DNA of 64,000 nucleotides from CANDYO01 sp964627795 (GTDB lineage: Bacteria > Pseudomonadota > Alphaproteobacteria > Rickettsiales > CANDYO01): positions 73,445-137,444 of the forward strand of contig CAZVLF010000006.1 in assembly GCA_964627795.1 (NCBI GenBank), read 5' to 3'. The position numbers were made by a program, and so were the translations under genes. Shown here one piece after another: positions 1 to 9,289 of this stretch. The notes beneath the pieces are model-generated. The model saw only the letters and a list, made by a program, of their open reading frames with translations, did no database searches and was not told the DNA's origin. How positions within the stretch are numbered: position 1 is the first letter of the stretch; the number at the start of each line of letters is the position of its first letter.

Positions 1-120
1 ATAGAGCCTATACAAAACTCTATTATAACAACCGCTATCAATCATTCTTATAGTTCTTGTTGTGTTCCATTTTTTGGTTTAAGTATGTTTTTTTCACATG
101 ATCATAGCTCTAATTATTAA
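1..120 (+). other. Possible 3' end of an upstream gene
   Basis: The plus-strand frame that begins at base 1 is open for 39 codons and stops at TAA 118-120. It could be the tail of a gene lying left of the window. No family is recognisable and a chance open frame of this length is common in AT-rich DNA. The rest of the stretch to 280 holds nothing I recognise except the ribosome binding site of the next gene. Confidence 0.2.
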
Positions 121-280
121 TCCTAATAAACTTTGCGCAATCTTTTATGGCTAATGCTCGTTAACTTTAGTGTAGACATCAATTATAACGCATGCTAATT
201 TAATTAAGCTAGTAAGCATATGGTTGCTAAGCCATCATATTATTTAAGCTTACCAGTACATAAAGTTTATAGGAGTTAAT

Positions 281-2575
281 ATGATTAAAAATCTATTAGT
301 TGCCGACCCATTTGATGAAGATATTATAAGAAATAATAAGCTTTACACTGAAAATAAAAATTATAATTTAACTTACCTTCCCAAAGCAAGCCACGAAGAA
401 ATTGAAAAAGAGCTCATTAAAGGTTACTCAGCCCTAATAGTTAAAAACCAAATAGTTAGTAGCTCCATGCTAAAAAAATGGAAATTAAGTACACCTAATA
501 ATAATTTATGCATAATTAAAGCAGGAGCTGACTCCAGCCATATTGATTTTGAATCAGCTTTAGAATTAGGTATCCCAATTATGAATCTTCCTAATGCAAG
601 TAATGAAATATTATCTAATTATATACTAAAACACTTACCCGCGGATGGAAACAAAAGAAATGTTGCAATAATTGGATATGGAACTATTGGACAATATATC
701 ACCCCAAAAATATTAGAAAGAAACTTTAATATTAAAGTCTTTTCTCCTAGAATCCAACAAAAGAAAATAACTCATAATAAAATAATCCCTACATCAAACC
801 TTGCAGAATGTTTAATTAAGGCTGATTTTGTTATTATACTAATTCCTCTTATTACCAAACAGCAGTCTTATAAAGTGAACCAAATTTGCAAGACAAATAT
901 TCTAACACCTTCATTAGGAATTATAGGCGAAGATGAGTTAAATTTAATAAATTCAAATACAGTCATAATATGCCCTTCCCGCCCTTGGGTCTTTAATTTA
1001 GAAATCCTTGAAAATAAAATTAGTTCTGGAATTATTAAGCACTTATATTTTAATGCTAATCAACTTGATATAGAGTTACTAAAAACAACAAAAACTAGTT
1101 TATTTGCTGAGTTATCTGAAAAATGCTCTTTTGAAAAGTCTGCATTATGCGTGAATTCAAACTCTCAAGCTTACAAAGAGTTTAGTAGATTCATTACTAT
1201 ACAAGCGCTAAATAAAGCCTCTAATTTCTGCAATTATAATATAATTTCTGATCCTATTTTTGTCATCAAGGATTGGGAAATATTTAACGCTAATAAAACT
1301 AAAATATGCTTTATTGGTTCTAAAGTTAATAATATTATTTCAATTTTGGAGTTATTACTCAATCCAAATTTTGATATTTTTTTTCCTAACAGCCAAATAA
1401 TAATATTAGAAGAACCATTTAATAATTTAGAAAACTATTCAATTAGTAATTTAGCAATAGCATTGAGTCTTCCTCTTTCAAAACCAGGAAATCAAAATAG
1501 ACTAAATGAACTATTTCCTAAAGGATGGATACTTAAAACAAATAGTGAAAAAGATTTGTGGAAAGAAAACTTCCTTAAATATTGTAACAAACCTTTTGAA
1601 GATTGGTTAAATAGAGCAAATATAATAACTAAATTAAGTAAAACAAGCATTAAAAAATGGATAAAAATTAAGCAAGAATTTATGGAAGAATTAAACGAAT
1701 TAGATTTTATAGATAATAGTTTAATCCACATATATTTAAATGAATTAAGTCTTGAGAATGATTATAAATTTTTGTCTCAAGCCGATAACTCTATTACTAA
1801 AATGGATTATAATGATTTAATTAAGTTTGATCCAAATTTTAAAAATTCAAAGCTTAATATTATAGGAGCAATTATTCAGCCTGGAAAGCAGCTAAATTTT
1901 AACAATATAAAAATCTTACTTACAAATATTTTAGAAAAAGAATATGGTGTTAGGTTTTACTATAATTTAAAAGCAAAAGAAATTAGAACAAATAAAAATA
2001 CCATAACTCATATAGTTACTGACATAGGAGATATTGAGGTTGATCAGGTTATAATATCAAATTATTCATCCCTAGATCTGTTTCAAGATTGTAAAATTTC
2101 TCCATCAATTAACTATATAGGAGCACCAACCCTAAATGTTGGTTGCTCTATGAATGACCTTCCCTTTTATTCTTTAAAACTTAAGACAGAAGATGGAATT
2201 ATTACATTTTCTCCTCTTAAGGAAAGCCAAAAACTCATTGTAGAAGGTTTATTTTTTAAAATTAATAAGGATGAAGAACTTAACAATAAAGCTTTTAAAT
2301 ATTTGATTGAAAAACTTAAATTTCATTTAAAGAAATTATTTCCTATAATTTATGAAAACGCATTAAAACAAGAAAAAGCAGGTAAGATAAATGCTTTTGA
2401 AGAAGCGCTTAGATACCAACAAATTACAGATTCAGGCCTTCCACTTATAGAACAATATCACCACGATAATCTTTACTTATCCATTGGAGATGATATTTAC
2501 GCTCCAGGATGCGCTCAAATTTTAAGTCAGACTATATTTAATAATATAATGTTGATGAGAAATAAGAAGATCTAG
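281..2575 (+). CDS. Fusion-like oxidoreductase: D-2-hydroxyacid dehydrogenase-like N-half, DadA/DAO-like C-half
   Basis: The 764-residue protein reads as two enzymes in one chain. Residues about 1-260 resemble D-isomer-specific 2-hydroxyacid dehydrogenases: a KAGADSSHID / GIPIMNLPNAS segment, a clear Rossmann loop GYGTIG near residue 128, and a CPSRPW segment where the family has its catalytic Arg loop. The usual downstream Glu and His catalytic positions are not evident. Residues about 340-764 resemble FAD-dependent D-amino acid dehydrogenase (DadA, DAO family): a GVRFYYN / ITHIVTD / VDQVIIS segment and the terminal RYQQITDSGLPLI...NLYLSIGDD pattern. The nucleotide-binding loop expected at the start of this half is degenerate (CFIGSKVNNI instead of GxGxxG). 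The start is supported by AGGAG five bases upstream of ATG. Activity and substrate are unknown; a D-2-keto/amino acid interconversion is only a guess. Confidence 0.6.
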   Translation: MIKNLLVADPFDEDIIRNNKLYTENKNYNLTYLPKASHEEIEKELIKGYSALIVKNQIVSSSMLKKWKLSTPNNNLCIIKAGADSSHIDFESALELGIPIMNLPNASNEILSNYILKHLPADGNKRNVAIIGYGTIGQYITPKILERNFNIKVFSPRIQQKKITHNKIIPTSNLAECLIKADFVIILIPLITKQQSYKVNQICKTNILTPSLGIIGEDELNLINSNTVIICPSRPWVFNLEILENKISSGIIKHLYFNANQLDIELLKTTKTSLFAELSEKCSFEKSALCVNSNSQAYKEFSRFITIQALNKASNFCNYNIISDPIFVIKDWEIFNANKTKICFIGSKVNNIISILELLLNPNFDIFFPNSQIIILEEPFNNLENYSISNLAIALSLPLSKPGNQNRLNELFPKGWILKTNSEKDLWKENFLKYCNKPFEDWLNRANIITKLSKTSIKKWIKIKQEFMEELNELDFIDNSLIHIYLNELSLENDYKFLSQADNSITKMDYNDLIKFDPNFKNSKLNIIGAIIQPGKQLNFNNIKILLTNILEKEYGVRFYYNLKAKEIRTNKNTITHIVTDIGDIEVDQVIISNYSSLDLFQDCKISPSINYIGAPTLNVGCSMNDLPFYSLKLKTEDGIITFSPLKESQKLIVEGLFFKINKDEELNNKAFKYLIEKLKFHLKKLFPIIYENALKQEKAGKINAFEEALRYQQITDSGLPLIEQYHHDNLYLSIGDDIYAPGCAQILSQTIFNNIMLMRNKKI

Positions 2576-2579
2576 TTTA

Positions 2580-2620
2580 TCAAAGAAAAGCTTTTTAAGC
2601 CTTTCTTTGATTTATTCTTT
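2580..2620 (+). terminator. Rho-independent terminator between convergent genes
   Basis: A 14-bp stem with one mismatch (arms 2580-2593 and 2597-2610) and a TTT loop is followed on the plus strand by a T-rich tail. It lies between the stop of the oxidoreductase gene and the stop of gltA. It mainly serves the plus-strand gene; the minus-strand tail is poor in T. Confidence 0.7.
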
Positions 2621-2629
2621 ATTTTGAAT

Positions 2630-3922
2630 TTATCTCTTTTCAACCGGCACGAATGCCCTTTCATTATAACCAGTATAAAGCTGACGTGGACGACCAATTT
2701 TATTAGCAGGATCTTCCATCATCTCTTTCCACTGAGCAATCCACCCTGAAACTCTAGCAACAGCAAAAAGCACTGTGAACATTTGAGCTGGAATCCCCAT
2801 AGCTCTATAAATAATACCCGAATAGAAATCAACATTAGGATATAGTTTTCTTTCAATAAAATATTCATCCTTAAGAGCAATTTCCTCAAGTTTCATTGCA
2901 ATCTCAAGCAAAGGCTCGTTATTTATATTAAGGTCTTTTAAAACTTCATGACAAGCTTGCCTTAATACTGATGCACGTGGATCATAATTTTTATATACAC
3001 GATGGCCAAATCCCATAAGCTTAAAGTTAGAGTTTTTATCTTTAACTTTTTCAATATATTGAGGAATATTTTTAACGTCTCCAATTTCTTTAAGCATATT
3101 TATAACAGCTTCATTTGCTCCTCCATGAGCTGGCCCCCAAAGAGAGGCAATACCAGCACCAATACAAGCAAATGGGTTAGCACCAGAAGAACCAGCAAGC
3201 CTTACTGTTGAAGTAGAAGCATTTTGTTCATGGTCAGCATGAAGAATAAAAATCTTATCAATTGCTCGAGCAAGAATTGGATTCACCTGATATTGCTCCG
3301 TTGGAACACCAAACATCATATAAAGAAAATTTTCTGCATAACTTAAATCATTCCTTGGATACATAAAAGGCTGCCCAATAGAATATTTATAAGCCATTGC
3401 TGCTAAAGTTGGCATTTTTGCAATCATCTGAATAGCTGCTGCTTCTCTTTGATTTTTATTATTTATGTCTAAATTATCATGATATACTGAAGACAAGGAA
3501 GAAAAAGCACCAACTAAAATTGCCATTGGGTGAGCCTTTCTAGGGAAACCTCTATAAAGAAATTGTAATTGTTCATGCACTAAAGTGTGATGTTTCACCT
3601 CATAAATAAATTTTTGCTTTTGTTCTTTATTTGGCAATTCTCCATGAAGAAGAAGATATGCCACCTCTAGATAATCACTTTGTTCTGCTAAATCTTGAAT
3701 TTTATAGCCTCTATGCATTAAAATTCCCTGTTCGCCATCAATATAAGTTATTTTAGATTCGCAAGAAGCTGTAGACATAAAGCCAGGGTCATAAGTAAAC
3801 ATACCAGTATCACGATATAATTTTGTTACATCAATAACACTTGGACCCATAGTTCCTTTTAAAATTGGAAGCTCTTCAGCAACCTTATTATTAACTTCAA
3901 TTTTTGCTTTTTGATCAGACAT
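2630..3922 (-). CDS. gltA: Citrate synthase
   Basis: Condenses oxaloacetate and acetyl-CoA in the first step of the TCA cycle in the cytosol. The roughly 430-residue length and sequence fit the hexameric type II enzyme of Gram-negative bacteria. Recognisable segments are HADHEQNASTS (first catalytic His), GPAHGGANEA (second catalytic His), MGFGHRVYKNYDPRA and a C-terminal region with the catalytic Asp (NVDFYSG). An upstream GTG at 3934 keeps the frame open. I prefer ATG at 3922 because GAGGG lies five bases before it, inside the extended reading. It is convergent with the preceding gene and monocistronic. gltA is a classic Rickettsiales marker gene, so this entry is useful for taxonomic placement. 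Confidence 0.97.
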   Translation of the reverse strand: MSDQKAKIEVNNKVAEELPILKGTMGPSVIDVTKLYRDTGMFTYDPGFMSTASCESKITYIDGEQGILMHRGYKIQDLAEQSDYLEVAYLLLHGELPNKEQKQKFIYEVKHHTLVHEQLQFLYRGFPRKAHPMAILVGAFSSLSSVYHDNLDINNKNQREAAAIQMIAKMPTLAAMAYKYSIGQPFMYPRNDLSYAENFLYMMFGVPTEQYQVNPILARAIDKIFILHADHEQNASTSTVRLAGSSGANPFACIGAGIASLWGPAHGGANEAVINMLKEIGDVKNIPQYIEKVKDKNSNFKLMGFGHRVYKNYDPRASVLRQACHEVLKDLNINNEPLLEIAMKLEEIALKDEYFIERKLYPNVDFYSGIIYRAMGIPAQMFTVLFAVARVSGWIAQWKEMMEDPANKIGRPRQLYTGYNERAFVPVEKR

Positions 3923-4029
3923 TATAACCCTCACTAAATATTTTTTTAACCTTAATTAAAGATAGCATATTTAGATTAATGTTACCAATAGTTGAATTGA
4001 TTTCATTGATTAATTTTTATACCTATCAA

Positions 4030-4524
4030 TTAAAACTGCTTTTGTCCTAACTTAAGGTCCAGCTTTTCTCTAATTTTGGGTGAAAGCAACCCTTGAGAAT
4101 TTCCACCTAATCTCACCACTTCTTTAACCATTCGAGATGAGACAATTTGAAGGTCACTAGTTGCAGGAAAGAAAATCGTTTGAATGGAAGAGTTAAGAAT
4201 TGCATTCATATGAGCCATTTGAAACTCATATTCAAAATCAGAATTAGTTCTTATGCCTCTAATAGCAAAGCTTGCGCATTTTGATACAGCAAAATCCACC
4301 ATTAACCCACTAAAACTTTCTACATCCACATTGGTAATGTTATTTTCTGATAATTCATGTTTAATCATTTCTATTCTTTCTTCCAAAGAAAATAAAACTG
4401 GCTTAACTGTATCAATAGCAATTGCAACAATAAGCTTATTAAAAAGCTTAGATGATTTTTTCATTATATCTAAGTGACCTAAAGTAATTGGATCGAATGT
4501 TCCTGGATAAATTGCTATTTTCAT
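4030..4524 (-). CDS. coaD: Phosphopantetheine adenylyltransferase
   Basis: Transfers AMP from ATP to 4'-phosphopantetheine, the penultimate step of coenzyme A synthesis. The 164-residue length matches the family. The N-terminal YPGTFDPITLGH segment carries the nucleotidyltransferase TxGH motif. IRGIRTNSDFEYE and the late SSRMVKEV segment (ISSTxxR/K signature) are also present. The gene lies 12 bp downstream of the HAD-family gene on the same strand, so the two are probably co-transcribed. Confidence 0.95.
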   Translation of the reverse strand: MKIAIYPGTFDPITLGHLDIMKKSSKLFNKLIVAIAIDTVKPVLFSLEERIEMIKHELSENNITNVDVESFSGLMVDFAVSKCASFAIRGIRTNSDFEYEFQMAHMNAILNSSIQTIFFPATSDLQIVSSRMVKEVVRLGGNSQGLLSPKIREKLDLKLGQKQF

Positions 4525-4536
4525 ATTTTTAATGCC

Positions 4537-5379
4537 TTATAAACTAATTCCATAGCTTATCCAAGTTGGCTTAGCCTTGCAATGATTAAAACTAAATGAG
4601 CCATTTGATTTTAACTGATCAGCAAAAACTCTTCCATTTCCTGTTAAAAGTAAAGCACTATCAATTCCAAAAGAAGAAGACCCTAAGATATCAGTATCTA
4701 TTGTGTCTCCAACCATAAGTATTTTACTTTTATCTATTGCATCAAGGAAACGATTTTTTACTAAAGAATATATCTCAATATTTGGCTTGCCATAATATAA
4801 GGCTTTACCGCCAAATTTTTCATACCTATTCGCAAAATAGCCAGCACAATAGCGAGTTTTATTTTTATAATAAATAGTAACATCAGGATTTGCGCATATC
4901 AAAGGAATATCTTTTTTAATAGCTTGCTCTAACAAATGATCATATTGATTAAGGTCGTCCCCTTCATCCAGAAAAGTGCTTAAAAGAATAAAATTACAAT
5001 CTGCGATATTTTCACATAAATTTGCATCAATTCCACTAAGAATATCTTCATTTTTTTCAGCACCTAAATGATATATCTTATTTCCATATGAATTATATAA
5101 AACCTGCATCATGAGATGCTCTCTTAGCATATCACCTGAGGTGAAGAAAGTAATCTTTTCTATATCATTAACGCCCCAACTTTTAAATTTTTGCTTTGCA
5201 AGCTCGCTTGGCCTAGGGCTATTGGAAAGAAATATTATTGGTTTATTTTGAGAAATTAAAGAATTTATTGAATCAATTGCTCCAAGGTAAGGTGCTTCCC
5301 CTTCATACACCACTCCCCATATATCAAATATAATTGCATCATATTTTGAAGCAACTTCTGAAAAATTATGAACTTTCAT
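4537..5379 (-). CDS. HAD-superfamily class IIA hydrolase
   Basis: A 280-residue HAD phosphatase-like protein of the NagD-like class IIA type seen in alphaproteobacteria. Visible motifs are motif I FDIWGVVYEG (nucleophile Asp), motif II IIFLSNSPR, the KPNIEIYS region, and the terminal MVGDTIDTDI metal-binding motif. Motif I has Trp-Gly after the first Asp rather than the usual Asp-Gly, a known variant of this subfamily. The start is well supported by GAGGA four bases before ATG. The substrate is unknown; small phosphate esters such as nucleotides or sugar phosphates are likely. It sits directly upstream of coaD. Confidence 0.85.
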   Translation of the reverse strand: MKVHNFSEVASKYDAIIFDIWGVVYEGEAPYLGAIDSINSLISQNKPIIFLSNSPRPSELAKQKFKSWGVNDIEKITFFTSGDMLREHLMMQVLYNSYGNKIYHLGAEKNEDILSGIDANLCENIADCNFILLSTFLDEGDDLNQYDHLLEQAIKKDIPLICANPDVTIYYKNKTRYCAGYFANRYEKFGGKALYYGKPNIEIYSLVKNRFLDAIDKSKILMVGDTIDTDILGSSSFGIDSALLLTGNGRVFADQLKSNGSFSFNHCKAKPTWISYGISL

Positions 5380-5426
5380 TTAATCCTCTTTTAATCTTTA
5401 ATCAATTATAAAGAGGTTTAGCATAA

Positions 5427-6128
5427 TTACAATGGGCTTTCACCAGAATCAGATGAAGGTGAAGTTTCACCTAGTACATAATCAGGTTCTTTAAATATCA
5501 TTTCACAACAAAATCCTTCAGCATTGTCAAGTTCATAATATTTAATATTATCAGCACATTTTTCTCGAGAATATCTATAAAACTGCGGGCAGGCTTTACT
5601 TTCGATTTCATGGCTATTAATTTTATTTTTTAAAAAGCTAGCATTACTATTTACCATACTTTCTAAAGAAGATTTAATTTCCTTAATTTCCTGAAAATGT
5701 TTAAATAATTCTTGTAAAAATTTAGCTAAAGAAACTTTTTTATTAGAAAAATGAATCTCTGTTTGGAAATTTATTATTCTAGTAGAGTTAAATCTACTTA
5801 CAATAGATTCAGAAAAATTTCTAAATTGATAATAATTACTTAAGCACTCCTCTCCACAACTAAATTTATATTCTTCTGGAACTACAATATTGAAATCAAA
5901 ATGAGATTTATAGACTGATAAAATTCCATAATTTACCTGAGACTGATCATTAAATTGATTAATGTTATCAACCACCTCTAAAAATAGTTGAGGGAGATTA
6001 ATTTCACTATTAGTAGAATATAAGCATAAGGGAAAATTTATTAATTTAAATGAAGAAATATTACCTCTTAAATTAGAAGTATAATTTAAAAGTTCTGTAA
6101 TTTTTGTTTGGTTATTATTATTTAGCAT
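5427..6128 (-). CDS. Hypothetical protein, acidic Ser-rich C-terminus
   Basis: A 233-residue protein that I do not recognise. It has no signal peptide or clear membrane segment. A helical stretch lies near residues 130-175, followed by a Cys-rich part (ACPQF, KCADN, GFCCEM). The C-terminus is acidic and Ser-rich (SPSSDSGESPL). It follows the repeat-protein operon on the same strand but is separated from it by a 12-bp stem-loop, so it is probably a separate transcript. Similar Cys spacing in the neighbouring repeat proteins hints at, but does not show, a common family. A secreted host-interaction role is speculation. Confidence 0.6.
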   Translation of the reverse strand: MLNNNNQTKITELLNYTSNLRGNISSFKLINFPLCLYSTNSEINLPQLFLEVVDNINQFNDQSQVNYGILSVYKSHFDFNIVVPEEYKFSCGEECLSNYYQFRNFSESIVSRFNSTRIINFQTEIHFSNKKVSLAKFLQELFKHFQEIKEIKSSLESMVNSNASFLKNKINSHEIESKACPQFYRYSREKCADNIKYYELDNAEGFCCEMIFKEPDYVLGETSPSSDSGESPL

Positions 6129-6192
6129 AAATAAATCTCATTTATTAAAAATCACTAAGAATTTAAATTTAGTAATCCTATTTAATATAATG

Positions 6193-6227
6193 TATTTGGA
6201 CACTAAAATAATATCAGTGTCCAAATA
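6193..6227 (-). terminator. Stem-loop downstream of the repeat-protein operon
   Basis: A perfect 12-bp inverted repeat (6193-6204 with 6216-6227, 11-base loop) lies just past the stop at 6241 on the minus strand. The following minus-strand bases are AT-rich but lack a strong T run, so this may act as a terminator or a 3' stabilising structure. Confidence 0.5.
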
Positions 6228-6240
6228 AGTCAAACCTCAA

Positions 6241-7604
6241 TTAAAAAAAAGCTTTTAATTCATCTATAGCCTGACTATAGGTTTTAGATGTATCTCCAAT
6301 ATAGGTAGAACTACAATCTTCATTCTCTAAACATAAGTTTAATATAAAACTATATCTTTCAGGAAAAGAAGCTGTACAAGAACTCTCAGGATGTTTTGTG
6401 TCTTCAAGTATTGTTTCACTTTTATATTGAGCTTTGCAATCCATAGCTAACTCAATAACATGTCCTGCTTGTTCTATAAAAACATCTTTTCTAGCATGAG
6501 AATTTATATTTTGAGCAATGTCCTTTAATGTGCTTCTAGAGAATTTATAAAGACAAAATTCATTAAAATTAGCAATAAAGTCAACAAGTATAGGATATTC
6601 AACAGTTCTAAATGCATAATGCTCTACTACATTGTCAAATGTACTTACTCTAAGTTGATTACAATCATTATAGAAATTTATTTCCAAGCTATAATATTGG
6701 TCTTTAGCTTGCTCAGCCTTATTTACATTAGCTGCAGATTCATTATATAATCCTGCTATTCTAACTTGGTAAGCTTGNNNNNNNNNNNNNNNNNNNNNNN
6801 NNNNNNNNNNNNNNNNNNNNNNNNNNNNNNNNNNNNNNNNNNNNNNNNNNNNNNNNNNNNNNNNNNNNNNNNNNNNNCTGCTATTCTAACTTGGTAAGCT
6901 TGATCTTTAGCTTGCTCAGCCTTAGTTACATTAGCTGCAGATTCATTATATAATCCTGCTATTCTAACTTGGTAAGCTTGATCTTTAGCTTGCTCAGCCT
7001 TAGTTACATTGGCTGCAGATTCATTATATAATCCTGCTATTCTAACTTGGTAAGCTTGATCTTTAGCTTGCTCAGCCTTAGTTACATTGGCTGCAGATTC
7101 ATTATATAATCCTGCTATTCTAACTTGGTAAGCTTGATCTTTAGCTTGCTCAGCCTTAGTTACATTGGCTGCAGATTCATTATATAATCCTGCTATTCTA
7201 ACTTGGTAAGCTTGATCTTTAGCTTGCTCAGCCTTAGTTACATTGGCTGCAGATTCATTATATAATCCTGCTATTCTAATTTGATAAGCTTCATCTTTAG
7301 CTTGCTCAGCCTTAGTTATATTGGCTGCATATTCATTACGCAACTGATCAATTCTAGTTTCATACTCTTGTGCAACATTAGACGCCTGCAATTCTACATA
7401 TACACTTAAAAATTCACTTGAAGTAAATTTTGTATCTTTAGCAATATTTTCCAAAACTCTTTTTTGAGTAGTCATTTTGGTCCCAAGCTGTTCCTTTTTT
7501 TTACGTTGCGGATGACGTTTCTCTAAAATTGTTTTTACTTTATTTATGTTATCTTGCGAAGTAAAAAATTCTACCGGCATTACTACAGGATTTTTAGATG
7601 TCAT
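6241..7604 (-). CDS. Tandem-repeat coiled-coil protein (one gene across a sequencing gap)
   Basis: The N-terminal part (about 80 residues, basic, no signal peptide) leads into a 26-residue helical repeat rich in Ala, Glu, Lys and Gln (core NESAANVTKAEQAKDQAYQV). One divergent and five near-identical units are visible before an N run at 6778-6877. After the gap the same repeat resumes and reads without a stop into a unique C-terminal domain of about 150 residues with several Cys, ending at 6241. An apparent separate start near 6687 is an internal TTG, so this is one gene. Filling the gap with 53 bases plus any whole number of 78-bp units restores one frame. GGAG precedes the start at 7604. It is the third gene of an operon with the beta-barrel and the acidic repeat protein. 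The function is unknown; the repeats predict a long coiled coil. Confidence 0.75.
6690..7345 (-). repeat. 78-bp coding tandem repeat with assembly gap
   Basis: The period is 78 bp (26 codons). Five units between 6878 and about 7268 are nearly identical, the outermost unit (about 7268-7345) is diverged, and a partial copy lies left of the gap. The near identity suggests recent expansion or homogenisation. The true copy number is unknown. Confidence 0.9.
6778..6877. other. Assembly gap (100 N) inside the 78-bp repeat
   Basis: Exactly 100 N, the conventional placeholder for a gap of unknown size. Repeat sequence is on both sides. The repeat phase predicts that 53 bases plus n x 78 bases are missing. 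Confidence 0.95.
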
Positions 7605-7619
7605 TATTATCTCCTAATA

Positions 7620-8502
7620 TTATTTATTATTTACATTGCACAATTCTTCAATTAATCCATAAAGGATCATTTGAGGATTTGAGTCATTAAAGGAAGTACA
7701 GAATTGAATATTGGTTATAACTTCAGGATCAGTACTGTTTCTATCAAATGATTCACAATCAGAAAAAAATTCTTTTGTAGCTTTAGTAATATTTGAGTAA
7801 CTATCGCAATTTTTATTATTTAAAAATTGATTTAATCCTGATCTTGCTTCTTGATTAAAAATAGGTAATGCGTTGTTATCATTATAAATACAATCATCTA
7901 TTTTTTTGTTAAGCAAATCAGAAACCAATTCCCAACTTGCTCCTTTAGCTTTAACTCTAGGAATTATATAACATTTAGAGTCAACCTCTTCTTCTTTATC
8001 ATCTAATTTTTTAATGACTATGTAGTCTTCTGCTTCTTTTTCCTCTTCTTTAATTTCAGAAATTACTGATTCTTCCACTGTTTGCTGAATTTCTGTTTCA
8101 AGGTCATCTAGCTTTCCTTCAACCGCGTTTTCTTCTGTTTCAAGNNNNNNNNNNNNNNNNNNNNNNNNNNNNNNNNNNNNNNNNNNNNNNNNNNNNNNNN
8201 NNNNNNNNNNNNNNNNNNNNNNNNNNNNNNNNNNNNNNNNNNNNGTCATCTAGCTTTCCTTTAACCGCCTTTTCTTCTGTTTCAAGGTCATCTAGCTTTC
8301 CTTCAACCGCGTTTTCTTCTGTTTCAAGGTCATCTAGCTTTCCTTTAACCGCCTTTTCTTCTGTTTCAAGGTCATCTAGCTTTTTCTCTTCTTTATTATT
8401 ACCATCATCTGATTTATCTTCTTTTTTCTCAACAAATAAATGAGTATGACTGTCTTGAACAATATTTTTTTTTCTTAGATAATTTTCGTAATTGTAAGCC
8501 AT
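7620..8502 (-). CDS. Acidic tandem-repeat protein (one gene across a sequencing gap)
   Basis: The protein begins MAYNYENYLRKK without a signal peptide and has an acidic/basic linker. It then enters a 14-residue repeat of the form LDDLETEEKAVKGK alternating with LDDLETEENAVEGK, followed by a long Glu-rich helix. The C-terminal domain of about 120 residues contains several Cys and no recognised motif. The N run at 8145-8244 splits the frame. Joining the flanks directly gives a seamless repeat and restores one reading frame, so the gene is intact. It starts 16 bases after the stop of the beta-barrel gene and ends 15 bases before the next repeat gene, so the three form an operon. A surface or secreted role is inferred only from context. 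Confidence 0.75.
8087..8385 (-). repeat. 42-bp coding tandem repeat with 84-bp alternation
   Basis: The 42-bp unit encodes 14 residues. KAVKGK-type and NAVEGK-type units alternate, giving a second-order period of 84 bp. The array is interrupted by 100 N; the real copy number is unknown. Confidence 0.85.
8145..8244. other. Assembly gap (100 N) inside the 42-bp repeat
   Basis: Exactly 100 N. The left and right flanks join in perfect repeat phase, so the missing length should be a whole number of units, probably a multiple of 84 bp. Confidence 0.95.
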
Positions 8503-8518
8503 ATTTTCCTCCGCTTAA

Positions 8519-9238
8519 TTAAAACTTATAAGCTACACCAAGAATAATTTGATGAGCAACTAATTTACCCTTAATTGGCTCTATCTTTCCTCCTACTCCA
8601 TCATCTCCAGTTCCGGTACGATATTTGCCTAAATTACTATATTGATATCTAAGATCTAAGTTAAAATCCTCATTTAACTTAAACTGACTACCTAAACCAA
8701 TTTTATAGGCAAAAGCATATTCAATTTTAGATTTATATTTATCACTCCCTTCTCCAAGCACTCCTGGATTTCTAGCAAAAGAAGCCTTAGCTTCGTTTCT
8801 TGAAATTCCCAATCCCAGAGTAACATATGGGATAAAATCATTAATAGTTGTGATATCATAATAACCATTAAGCATTAATACAGAAGATTTTATATTTACT
8901 TTACCTTGAAATTTATTTTTCATTAGTCCTTGAGATGTTTGGGCTGAATCTTTAAAAGAAGAATTAAAATCAAATCCAGTAAAATAATCAGCACTTAAAC
9001 TTGTGCGGAAATTATCATGTAAGTTTGTGCCAAACTCAATTCCAACTAACCCGGAATTAGTATATTTACTATTTGTCCCCTGAGCATTTTGGAAATCTTT
9101 ATTAACTAAACCACTAGCTTTACCTTTTGCATAGCCAGCATTAAATTGAAAGAAATAGTCTTTATTAGTATCCTCTGCAGCACATACACTTGATATGGTT
9201 GCAAGCAAAGTTAAAATGCTAAGTTTTGAATACTTCAT
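8519..9238 (-). CDS. Outer-membrane beta-barrel surface protein (opacity/Adr-like)
   Basis: A 239-residue protein with a classical signal peptide (MKYSKLSILTLLATISSVCA, cleavage near residue 20). It is followed by alternating amphipathic strands and ends in Phe (LGVAYKF), the outer-membrane insertion signature. The late segments PYVTLGLGISRN, AFAYKIGLGSQF and LDLRYQYSNLG are typical of the eight-stranded beta-barrel family (OMP_b-brl) that includes rickettsial Adr1/Adr2. GGGAGG lies six bases before the ATG, and a near-consensus sigma-70 promoter lies upstream, so high expression is expected. It is the first gene of an operon that continues into two repeat proteins. In related bacteria such barrels are adhesins or serum-resistance factors; that role here is inferred. 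Confidence 0.85.
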   Translation of the reverse strand: MKYSKLSILTLLATISSVCAAEDTNKDYFFQFNAGYAKGKASGLVNKDFQNAQGTNSKYTNSGLVGIEFGTNLHDNFRTSLSADYFTGFDFNSSFKDSAQTSQGLMKNKFQGKVNIKSSVLMLNGYYDITTINDFIPYVTLGLGISRNEAKASFARNPGVLGEGSDKYKSKIEYAFAYKIGLGSQFKLNEDFNLDLRYQYSNLGKYRTGTGDDGVGGKIEPIKGKLVAHQIILGVAYKF

Positions 9239-9289
9239 TTAAATCCTCCCTGGATAAAATTAATTAATAACGTTAAATTAATAATTGTT

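Noticed and set aside
6241..6687. A separate 148-codon gene
   Set aside because: Its start is a TTG inside a continuous reading from the repeat; the sequence upstream is in frame and is repeat coding.
6878..7345. CRISPR-like array because of regular repeats
   Set aside because: The units are contiguous 78-bp coding repeats without variable spacers and maintain an open frame.
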